Shown here: piece after piece, positions 54,695-64,000 of the stretch
Position numbering within the stretch: position 1 is the first letter of the stretch
How the letters are laid out: each line of letters begins with the position of its first letter
DNA from: Platanthera guangdongensis
Taxonomy: Eukaryota; Streptophyta; Magnoliopsida; Asparagales; Orchidaceae
NCBI GenBank assembly: GCA_039583875.1
Contig: CM077161.1
Span: 60,269,885 to 60,333,884 of the forward strand
Reading direction: 5' to 3'
DNA length: 64,000 nucleotides
Made by a program: the position numbers and the translations under genes
Notes under the pieces: generated by a model
The model's database searches: none
What the model was told of the DNA's origin: nothing
What the model saw: the letters and a program-made list of their open reading frames with translations, nothing else

Positions 54695-57600
54695 GTGAAG
54701 AGCTGTCCTGCAAAGAATCAAACATGATACCTGGACAGTGGTTGCACCAAACATATGACTAGCAGCAAGGACATCTTACACAAATACAAGTCCAAGCTGG
54801 GGCCAAAGGTTATCTTTGAGGATTCCAAATGTGGCCAGTCAGAATGCTTTAGAGAAGTGAAGATTGGAGCTGTTACTTTCAAGAAAGTAACATATGTCAA
54901 AGGACTCAAGCATAACCTCATCTCCATAAGTCAGTTATGTGATGAAGGTTATCAGGTACACTTCAACTCATCTTCTTGCACTATTTTTAACAAATAAAAC
55001 AAACTATTTTAATTGGGAATAGACAAGGTAACATATACTTAGTTGATTTTCTTTCTGCCACTTCTGATATCTGCTTACTTAATATAACTAGTAATCAGAA
55101 TGATTTATGGCACAAAAGTCTAGGTCATGTAAACTTGAAAAACATTGTTAGGCTATCAAAAGACAACCTTTTTAGAGGTTTACCTTCTGGCCCCTACAAG
55201 AAGGAAGGCCTTTGTAGTGCTCGTCAACTAGGCAAGAAAACTAAATCTAGTTTTAAATCTGTTAATAAAAGTAATTCACCTAAGATTTTGTATTTGCTAC
55301 ATATGTTTCTCTTTGGACCCATTGCTGTACAAAGCCTAGGAGGGAAATCCTATACCGTAGTTATTGTGGTTGACTTCTCATGGTTCACTTCGGTATCCTT
55401 TCTGAGATCTAAGTCAGATACCTTTAAGGTTATTACAGATTTTATCAGGACCATACGGATTGAGTTCTCTACTTATGTTGCATTGATCAGAAGTGATCAT
55501 AGCACAGAGTTTGAGTCTCTTCTTATGCATGAGTTCTGTGAGAAGGAAGGTATCAGACAATATTTCTCAGCTCCTAGAACTGCCCAACAGAATGGGGTAG
55601 CTGAAAGGAAAAATAGGACACTCATTGAAACTGCAGGTACATTGCTTGCAGATGCTTACATGCCCCTAACCTTTTGGGCAGAGGCTGTGAGCACAGCAAA
55701 TTATGTCCTGAAGAGGAGTTTAATTCACAAACTAAAAAATAGGACTCCCTATGAATTACTTAAAGGAAAGAACCCTAAAATCAACTTTTTTAAAGTATTT
55801 GCATGTATATGTTATATTCACAACAATAACAAAAGATACATTAGAAAGTTTGAGGCTAAGGCTGAAGAGGGAATATTTCTAGGATATTCCCAAGTAAGCA
55901 AAGCTTATAGGGTTTTTAATAAATCATCTCTAAAAATTGAAGAATCTATTCATGTTACATTTGATGAAGCTAACATGTCTTGCAAGGAGAAAGAGATTTC
56001 TACCAATAGCACTTTGCAGGTATCACACTTGTGTGAGAGTTTGGATGGACTAAACCTCACCCAAGAGGTTCCAACACATCCTTCTCCACAAGCCATTGAA
56101 GAAAGTGAAGATGAAGGCACTGAAGGAATTGATCTTCCCCCAACAGCAAACATAATTCCACAAGAGGAATTAGTTCCTAATGCTGTTGCAGAACCAACTT
56201 CACCCACTGATCTTGTCACACTAAGGGATCACCCCAGATCTCAAGTGATTGGAAACATATCAGCATGTGTACAGACCAGGCGTAAACTCAACCAAGATTT
56301 AATGCATGCCTATTTTCTCTCTCAGGTTGAAACTCTATCCATCCATGATGCAGAGCAAGATCCCCACTGGATCATTGCAATACAGGAGGAATTAAACCAA
56401 TTTGAGAGATGTAGAGTTTGGGATTTGGTTCCAAGACCCGAAGACTATCTAGTCATTGGAACAAAATGGGTATACAGAAATAAATTGGATGCCCATGGTA
56501 TAATAGTGAGGAACAAGGCTAGGCTTGTTGCTCAAGGATACATGCAAGAGAAAGGAATAGATTATGACCAAACTTTTGCACCTGTGGCAAGGTTAGAGGC
56601 AATCAGAATATTCCTAACCTATGCAGCCTACAAAAGATTCAAGGTATATCAGATGGATGTGAAGAGTGCATTTCATAATGTAGTACTTAAAGGAGAGGTT
56701 TATGTTGAACAACCTCCAATTTTTGTCTCTCCAACTCACCCTTATCATGTTTTCAAATTTCATAAAGCCCTTTATGGTCTCAAGCAAGCTTCAAGAGCTT
56801 GGTTTGAGACCCTAGCCAGCTTTTTGATAGAGCATAAATTCATTAGAGGCATAGTAGATAGAACACTTTTCACTAGACATCATAAGGATCAAATATTATT
56901 AGTACAAATATATGTGGATGACATCATATTTGGGTCTACTGATTACAAATTATGCAAGAAGTTCTCTGACCTCATGCATTCAAGATTTGAGATGAGTAGC
57001 GTGGGTGAGCTCTCCTACTTCCTTGGTCTCCAAGTGAAGCAGTTTCCTGATGGCATCTTCATCTCCCAAGCTAAGTATGCTAAAGAGCTTATAAAGAAGT
57101 TTGGGATGGCTGATGCTTCAGCAAAGAAAACACATATGGCTACTAATGCTATGATTGACTCTGATGCACATGGAAAACCTATGGATCAAAAATTATATAC
57201 GGGCATTGTTGGGTCCCTATTATACGTAACAACAAGCAGACCCGATATCATGTTTGCCACATGCCTTTATGCTAGGTTCCAAGTGAACCCTAAAGAATCT
57301 CATCTAATTTTCTTAAAAAGAATTTTGAGATATATAAAGGGTTGTCCTAGTGTAGGCCTATGGTATCCTACTGAGTCAGAATTTGATTTAACTGGATTTT
57401 CAGATGCTGACTTTGCTGGATGTAGGGTTGATAGAAAAAGCACCTCAGGGACTTGTCAGTTCCTTGGGACGAGGTTGGTATCCTTGTTTTGTAAGAAACA
57501 GTCTTCTGTATCCACCTCAACTGCTGAAGCAGAATATATTGTAGCAGGCAGTTGTTGTTCTCAGATGCTGTGGATCCAAAACCAGCTCCTAGACTATGGA

Positions 57601-57864
57601 TTAAACTTAAATAATTCAACTCTATTTTGTGATAACATAAGTGTTATAGCAATAACACAAAATACAGTCCATCACTGTAGGACTAAGCATATAGACATTA
57701 GACATCATTTCATTAGAGAGTGTGTGGACAAAAACAAAATTAATCTTGTCTATATCTACACTGATTTACAATGAGCTGATATATTCACCAAACCTTAGGA
57801 TGAGAAAAATCACTTATTCTTTATAAATCAGCTTAGAATGATCAATGGAGAAGACTTAGTTTAG
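54695..57864 (+). pseudogene. Element C pol (protease, integrase, RT, RNase H)
   Basis: Starts VKSCPAKNQT, then TGA in place of Trp (54725-54727) and YLDSGCTKHMTS (protease). A frameshift or stop near 54995; from 55135 an 880-codon open frame carries integrase, RT and RNase H. Integrase is disabled: the zinc region reads CSARQLGK (last Cys to Arg, 55222) and the first catalytic Asp in HMDLFGP is Phe (55306). RT is intact at YVDD (56911-56922). RNase [33 protein letters not shown] at 57772 and a small deletion precede the TAG at 57862-57864. Confidence 0.92.
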
Positions 57865-57871
57865 TTTCTGT

Positions 57872-58155
57872 CTGCACTTGACAAATTTTCCAGAGTTCAT
57901 CGAACGGAGCTCAACGAACTATGGGAAGTTCGGGAGATATTCGTCGAACGGAGGTCGACGAACTCTCTGTGAGTGAATTTGTTTTCGTCGAACGGAGATC
58001 GACGAATCCACTTCAGAAAACTTTCATCGAACGGAGCTCGACGAAATATCTTCAAATCTTCAGGCTGTGCTCGACGAATTATTTAACTATCAATGATTTC
58101 GTCAATCTCAGGTCGAAGAAATCCTAAATTTTCGTGGAACGGAGTCTATCGATTC
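57872..58155. repeat. Hairpin array between C pol and aORF (best preserved)
   Basis: Two perfect units: arms 57940-57947 (TTCGTCGA) and 57955-57962 (TCGACGAA) with loop ACGGAGG; and arms 57984-57991 with 57999-58006, loop ACGGAGA. Further units around 58020-58090 are imperfect. The stems are 8 bp with 7-nt loops. Confidence 0.92.
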
Positions 58156-58171
58156 ATATTCTGGAAAACCA

Positions 58172-58256
58172 TATATCTCAGTTTTCTTCAACCTCCATCC
58201 CATATTTTTTGTTCCCTTGGACTTGATCGTCATTTTTCTCTCTTGCAGGTAATTTC
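58172..58256 (+). promoter_or_regulatory. aORF leader of C: TATA-like and splice-acceptor-like site
   Basis: ATATATCTCAG at 58171-58181, a TTTTTCTCTCTTGCAG tract ending at 58248, ATG at 58257. Confidence 0.5.
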
Positions 58257-61067
58257 ATGGCGATCCTGCGGGAACACATCCTGCAATGAAATTCGACACC
58301 GGAGTCGATGTCGACTTTGATTCCTTCCAGCATTCGGATCCAATCGTTTCTGAGTATTCTGGAACTTCTGTAAGAGCAGCAACTAAAGACCCTGATGATA
58401 ACCAGAATCAAACTGTCTGGAACAGAAATTAGAGAATGGGTCTACACTTCATTAACATCTGAGGAGAATACCATGACAGGAACAATTGCGAGTAACGTTA
58501 TAACTCTCTCTCCCGCAGTATTAACTGAATTTTTTGGATTGAACAATGGATAAGAAGAACTGGAAATAGATTCTGAGGAATATGATATAATGTTACGTTT
58601 GATGGGCTATGCTGGAAATAATCCCCATAAACTGTTGAAGAAACATTTATCTACAGAATATAAATTTTTGGCAGATATTGTTGGGAAAGTCTTGCTAGGC
58701 AAGCACACTACACATGACTACATTACCAGACATCAATTTTTGGTCATGTGTGCAGTGGTAAATAAGAAACAAGTAGACTGGGCTCAGATCATATTTGATC
58801 TAATAAAGAAAAGGAACAATAAGAAGGAATTCTATTTTGGAAGAATCCTAGGGATCTTCCTGAAGGAGAAGGCTGTTGAATCACTGGTCTCCCCGACCAT
58901 ATTCATTAATGCCAGCAAGAGACTCACCTGTGCCTTGTTTGGCAGGTGGGAGAGGACTATATCCAAGCCATCCAAGGCTTCAACCTATTCCACCCCAGCT
59001 TCTGAAAGTACAAGGGCTATTAGGGCCACTTCTCACCCTGCTGAAGAGATCATCCCTACACCTCCATCCCTTCCAGCAACTCAACAACAATCACCCTCCA
59101 CAGTTCATACTTCATCTCTTCAACCACATCAACAACTCCAACAACAACTTCAACCACATCAACAACCACAACCCTCTATTCATGTTCATACTATAGCTAC
59201 ATTACCTGCCACCTCTCCACCAATAGACCTTACTGACTTCCCTTCCTCACACACCTAGGAATACAATCAAGCCACTCCACCTCAATCACCACAATCCCCC
59301 CATGATCTACCAGCCCCAACACCACCCTCATCTCCTCTTCCACCACATTTGTCCTACATACAATCCTTCAATCTATTGTCATCTCCTCCTGACACTCCCT
59401 CTCCTCAAAATGCATCCATCCAGGATATACAAATGCCAGATGCTCCTCCTCCATCCTCCCCAACATCTACCATTCCTCCACATGTTTCCACCTCACCACC
59501 ATCTGCCACTCCATCACTGGATCCCTCCACCATCTCATCTATCTTTACTCTCATCACACCCATCCTCAAAACTCTAATAGCAGAGGCCATTACACCACTT
59601 GCTATCTCCATTTCCTGTCTCTCGGCTCAAATTTTTGCCCTCTCTAGTACCCCTGCTTCATTCAGGGGCCTGGCTCCAGTTATTACTGAAACCAGGCAGG
59701 GGAGATGCTTGATGAAGAAGCTACAACAGCTCCAACAGCAATAGTAGTTTCAGTTCCAGCAGCTCCAACTCTAGCAGATGCAGAGGCAGCGACAACAGAT
59801 GATTCAAAATTTATTGATTTTATTCATTTTATTGAGTCTGACATGGATATAGAAGAGTCAGCTCCAGAAGAAATAATTATTGCTGGTGATTTCATCATTA
59901 ATCCCACAGTAGACTCAGAATATTTGTTAAAAATTTTTGATACTGCATTTTTGAGCTTCTCTCCAGCTGATCATACTAAGCCATCTGTGGATATTATCCC
60001 ATACACCTCTCCAATAAGCCCTAAAGTGGCTAAGCAGCTTAAGGACAACTTTGCTTCTCCAGAGGTTCCTACATTACCTCTTCCTAAAGTTGTTTACCCA
60101 ATTGTCTCTTCCTCTTCAGTCCTAACTTTTGTAATGGATGACTCGCCCTTGCCTGATCTGGATGAGTTAATCAGGGCTGACATTGAAGAAGAAAATAAGA
60201 CAGCTGCTGAAAGCACTGTCACGGTTAGTTCTCCAGCACCTCTTGAAATTTCTCTTCCAGCTCCAGCTCCAGCATCTACTCCATCTCCATCCCAAGTTGA
60301 GAAACCATTATATCTGATGAAACACTGAAAAAGCTAGATACTTTATATGATAATCCACAGGATATCAGTGATGATGATGATGATGAGGAGGAGGAGGAGG
60401 ATGAGGATTCTGATGAGGATACTAAGAAAAAGAAGAAGCCAGTATCTAAAAAGAGAAAATCTCCTCCTCCTCCTGCTCCTAAGACAAATCTAGACAATGA
60501 CACTCCATACTATATCCTTCAAAAGATAACTCCATATAAAGGGATGCTAGATTGGATGTGTCTATACAAGAATGAGAAGAAAGAGAGGAAGAGAAGCAGA
60601 AGATATTCCTCTCGTCCATCTCAGAAATACAGAAACGATCCACCTCCTCCTCCTCCTCCAACTGCTGGTGCTTCAGGCACAACTTCCCAAAGATCTACCC
60701 AATTCCAAACATATCAGAGACATCAAGGGAGATCTTCTTCTAAAAGCAGCCAGCATAGGTATTACTCTTCAGGAAAGCAACATTAATCTCAGCATCAACC
60801 ACAGAAGCAGCATCAACAACAGCTATCATTCCCTACAGATCAGAAAGCTGAAATTCCTAAAAGACCAAATTCTGTTCCTGTTCCTTTTGAAGATCTTGAA
60901 ACAACCAATACAGCTAGAATGACCAGGTTCCAAGAACTTGTAGGCCTTTCTATGATTAACAAGGCCAAAGTTTATGGAAAGGATAATTCTGAGTGTTCCA
61001 CAATGTCTAAGTACAGAAAAGAAGAGCTCAAGAGGTTTGAGAACGCAAACAAGTTTTTCAATGTTGA
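58257..61067 (+). pseudogene. Element C aORF (extra ORF, cut by LTR E)
   Basis: The start MAILREHI is out of frame within a few codons through a 1-base change. The conserved domain is recovered downstream (EIREWVYTS, FLADIVGKVLLGKHTTHD, GRILGIFLKEKA, INASKRLTCALFGRW). A Gln/His/Pro-rich linker (59080-59200), hydrophobic block, a 1-base loss in the internal purine tract (59698-59706, AGGGGAGAT) that shifts frame, acidic DDDDDEEEEEDEDSDED, basic KKKKKPVSKKRKSPPPP, TPYYILQKITPYKGM, RKRSRRYSS. The last block EELKRFENANKFFNVD is cut by LTR E at 61068. Confidence 0.8.
61063..61067. repeat. Putative target site of LTR E (left), GTTGA
   Basis: The five bases before TGTAAGACC. The right copy should occur beyond 64000. 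Confidence 0.5.
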
Positions 61068-61069
61068 TG

Positions 61070-61119
61070 TAAGACCCCCCCTCCCAGATCCCAAAACACA
61101 GCACGAAGGGGGGGTCTTA
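61070..61119. repeat. Terminal hairpin of LTR E
   Basis: TAAGACCCCCCC (61070-61081) pairs perfectly with GGGGGGGTCTTA (61108-61119), a 12-bp stem with a 26-nt loop, starting two bases inside the LTR terminus. F keeps a 7-bp version in the same place. Confidence 0.85.
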
Positions 61120-62039
61120 TGCCCGGAACATCTGCCTTGCGGTAGCATTAGCACACGGGCTAACTTGTACCACAAGATGCCTATTCCGCCGGCTACAACA
61201 ATATCAATATAACATGCCAACCCAACCAAAATATAAGCTAGAGAAGTCAATCCACACTAAGTAATAATGTCCAAATAGTACAACAAAAGAGAGAAGCTAA
61301 AACATGCTTCTACATATCAGAGTACAGCCATAGAAATTTCCCAAAAGGGGGCTACATCAAAACCTCTCAACACTCACATCTGTGACCGACGGTATCGACG
61401 ACACCATAACTTAAGGCCCTGTCGTCTTGGCCTGGCTGTCCTGCTACATAGTCTGCGGCTGCTCTACCTGTGGCGTGACCTCCTAAAATGGAATACATAG
61501 CAACCGTTAGTCGAAACAACTAAGTAGCTTCACATCCGCTCCCACGACGACTCCTCGGCACAGGGCGGAGAGATGGAACACGGGTAATATATATATGCAA
61601 GTAAAAGAAGTACATTCAGGTGGCAATAGTGTAAGAGTAGCACTACCATAATCTAGCAGTTATATAAGAGCTATAGTAAACTAACAAGTATAAGCAACAG
61701 CAGGAAAATAACTGAACATATAAGAATGCCCATACAAACTAATAAGTTAAGGATCGGGTTACATAAAGGTAACTCATCGTATAAGAGTGCCCATACAAAC
61801 TTATACGATGAGAATCTTGTTGTGCAATATTATGAAATGCTATGTATGTTATGCAATGACTCAGCCATGATCACACACATGCAATTGCTATGTCGACACA
61901 GACTATAGTTCAAACTTTCCGAGCAGGTAGCTAACCTCTCAGGCATCAGCCGCCGTGGCCAGGCGGTGACAGTAGAACGGGCACTTCTACTACTAGGCGG
62001 GTATCCACACTACTTCACTTAGGCCTCCGTATGCCTCAA

Positions 62040-62410
62040 CGCTAAGAACACAACAACGGAGCCCAAGCGTACGATGGCCCGGCGGGGTCTTGGGTAGATG
62101 TGCACCAAGAACACAGCCCGAACTGGCCTTATGTGACCTGGAAGGGGCTTCGAAAGTAAGCACGAGGACACAACCCAACAGTTCACTTGGCACGAAAGGG
62201 GCCCCGAGACGTGAACACCGAGGACACAACCCAACCGCCCAAAGTCTAACTGTCAACTCCCGTCGGTGTGACGATCGGCGAGCCCGTAGACCTGCCACAC
62301 TATCCTTAACCGAGGATTACGACACCGCGTGTCGACTCACACCACATGCAAATGCCTCCTCGCCACAACATGGAAGGTGCCTCGGAAGTAAGCACGAGGA
62401 CTCAGCCCAA
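62040..62410. repeat. Degenerate ~57-bp tandem repeat in LTR E
   Basis: Units share GAGGACACAACCCAAC, GGAAGGGGCTTCG/GGGGCCCCGAGA and AAGTAAGCAC or GTGAACACC segments; three or four copies, the last displaced by about 100 bp. Confidence 0.7.
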
Positions 62411-62576
62411 CCATCCATCCATACCTTATCTCAACACAAACCAAACAAGTGACAGACAACACTGCGCTCACATCCTCTCACAATACTACCCGTAGGGAGA
62501 CGACGCCCTAAGTATTGGACTACTAAACCATTCCATTAATCAAACACACTCATGGCCATAGTTATTCTTCTACGTG

Positions 62577-62692
62577 ACTTTCCAAATGATATTAACTTAT
62601 TGTAAACATGATGCGCATGTAAAGATCTATCAATCTTTCCAAATGATAACAACTTATTGTAAACATGATACGCATAAATAATAATCTACCAA
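62577..62692. repeat. ~56-bp direct repeat in LTR E
   Basis: Two adjacent copies of TTTCCAAATGATA followed by ACTTATTGTAAACATGAT and CGCAT. Confidence 0.85.
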
Positions 62693-62904
62693 TTTTCTAA
62701 CAAGTCAATTTGTTCAAGTAACCTTGCTTCACAATTTGATTATATGAAATCTGATTAATAAACTTCATCGATCATGCAACTAAAATAATTAATCATAAAA
62801 GAGTTCATTCTAGCCAAGTAACTTACAATATTAATTCCACCGAATCCAATCCATATTATTTAAACCCAGAATTTAGGTGCAGAGTAAATCTGGATAGCAA
62901 CTTC

Positions 62905-63275
62905 AACTAGAGATTCTCGATGCTACAGGAATCCGGTGAAGGCGTGTAACCCATCGATGGATAGGTTTTTCCATGGGCTACAATTTTCGTATTCAAACCT
63001 CAACCCAGATTTGATCGTATCCTATTAGAAATCAGCCTTGAGGTCCGCTGCGTACAGAACACAATTTCTGCATGCAGGATTTATCGAACACCATTTTCGT
63101 TCAGACTTTCCTGTGGCTATAGATGTCGCCTAAAGTCGTGTAGCCACTCGTTGGAAAGGTATTTTTAAGGGATTCAACTTTTGTGTTTAGTAGAAAGCCC
63201 AGATCTGGCCATATCCCTCATGAAAATGGATTAGAAGATCGCTGCACGCAGAATACAGATTCAGCGCGCATCTTG
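62905..63275. repeat. Diverged ~180-bp direct repeat in LTR E
   Basis: The halves share matched blocks in order: GTGTAACCCATCGATGGATAGG with GTGTAGCCACTCGTTGGAAAGG; CCCAGATTTGATCGTATCC with CCCAGATCTGGCCATATCC; and CGCTGC-TACAGAACACA with CGCTGCACGCAGAATACA. Confidence 0.7.
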
Positions 63276-63840
63276 AGGCGGAATGAACAGCATCGGTTCA
63301 TCTTCCTCCTCAAGTCGATCCTCTCAAATCTCCTCCAGAAATTCCTCCACCCTTATTCACCCTCATGAGGCCTTCACTCTTCATGAAACCATCCCCCATC
63401 TCCACATAGATGATCGGAGAGGTTGAAGACACCACTAACCAAGAGCACAAGCACCGGATTGGCCTCACCCTAGAGAAAACATCTTCTCACATGTCAAGAC
63501 TCTTTTGAGTCAATGTCTCGCCTAGATATCTACAGATCTAGCACCAAGGGAGAGGGTAGGAAGCTCACCTCGATTCCAGCGGTTCCTCCATTTCCGGCCA
63601 TGGATCTCGTAATTCTGCTTGGCGACATCTTCCCCTTCGGAACTTGCTCCAGCAACTTCTCCCTCTCAATCAGGAATTTCTCTCAGGGAAAATTGCCGGA
63701 AAAAGAGTGAAAACGGCTAGGGTTTTCGCAGTCCATATATATAATAAGAGCGGAGCTTTACGGACGATTATAATATCAAATCAATTCACCGACACGGGCG
63801 AAGCGTTATAGACGGTTACAACGCCGATTCAATATTCGAT

Positions 63841-64000
63841 ACGATGGAACACGCCCTGGTCACGCCGGTGGTCACGCCCGTGATACCGGGCGTGACTCCT
63901 ATCATGATCGAAATTTGTCGAACTCAACTAAAATCATCGAACGGAGAAAATGCCCCGGTCACGCCCCTGTCACGCCCATGGTCATGTCCGTGACACCGGG
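63841..64000. repeat. GGTCACGCC palindrome cluster in LTR E
   Basis: GGTCACGCCGGTGGTCACGCC and GTGATACCGGGCGTGAC motifs, with TTGTCGAACTC and ATCATCGAACGG between them (63916-63946). Same motif vocabulary as 8583-9128. Confidence 0.75.

Larger units (their letters stand above)
50644..64000 (+). mobile_element. Copia element C, Sirevirus-like (3' end outside window, E inserted)
   Basis: 5' LTR, primer site, gag, pol and most of the aORF are present in order. LTR E interrupts it at 61068, so its 3' LTR must lie past 64000. The expected left target duplication is GTTAT (50639-50643). It serves as the unsplit reference for element A. Confidence 0.9.
61068..64000 (-). mobile_element. Gypsy-type long LTR E (incomplete, runs off window)
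   Basis: Starts TGTAAGACCCCCC inside the C aORF and shows no coding sequence for 2.9 kb. It aligns with F LTR (50022) and parts of 9300-13578. Contents: terminal hairpin (61070-61119), degenerate ~57-bp repeats (62040-62410), a ~56-bp direct repeat (62577-62692), a diverged ~180-bp direct repeat (62905-63275), AT-rich promoter-like DNA near 63735-63750, and CACG palindromes from 63841. By analogy with F it reads on the minus strand, so the right side would be U3. The tandem ORFs here look spurious. Confidence 0.65.

Noticed and set aside
62019..62452. ORFs of 71-120 residues in LTR E as a Cys-rich gene
   Set aside because: They arise from the ~57-bp degenerate tandem repeat, occur on both strands and lack any recognisable domain.

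Overview
This window is wholly repetitive nuclear DNA from a flowering plant, probably a eudicot, and looks like pericentromeric or other heterochromatin. No host gene, tRNA, rRNA or bacterial-type feature was recognised. Everything supportable belongs to LTR retrotransposons. The organism call rests on plant-specific lineages: Athila-like Ty3/gypsy with an Asp-tRNA-type primer site, and Sirevirus-like Ty1/copia with a long extra ORF after pol.

Layout. (1) 1-9170: minus-strand Athila-like element (RT fragment, protease, gag, primer site, long LTR), in which a ~2.84 kb block covering protease, gag, primer site and part of the LTR is tandemly duplicated almost without change. (2) 9300-14287 plus 49702-50643: a second Ty3/gypsy relic on the minus strand (element F), with a long LTR, a gag-only coding region and the start of the opposite LTR. 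It is split by element A. (3) 14288-49701: copia element A with 5-bp target duplication CTGGG. A contains two younger complete insertions: B (17718-28788, duplication TAAAG) and D (30259-42766, duplication GAACT). (4) 50644 to beyond the window: copia element C, inserted in the LTR of F. (5) 61068-64000: E, a long gypsy LTR inserted in the extra ORF of C and running out of the window. Order of insertion: F; then A and C; then B and D into A, and E into C.

The four copia elements share one plan: LTR, Met-tRNA-type primer site, Gag with zinc knuckle and coiled-coil tail, Pol (protease, integrase, RT, RNase H), spacer, an extra ORF (aORF) of about 930 codons, polypurine tract, LTR. All are damaged; D is the most complete.

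The most interesting signal is a possible RNA-splicing programme. In A, C and D the coiled-coil Gag tail lies in a 0.83-0.95 kb segment bounded by GT and AG, with the Gag stop codon 15-16 nt before the AG. Removing it joins Gag to Pol in frame in all three. Element B lacks exactly this segment, as if reverse-transcribed from spliced RNA. A second strong acceptor-like site sits 6-8 nt before the aORF start in all four elements. Arrays of a short hairpin motif (arms TCGTCGA and TCGACGA) occur in the LTR U3, inside the removable Gag segment and just before the aORF; isolated arm motifs also occur in the two gypsy LTRs. All positions and comparisons were made by eye.
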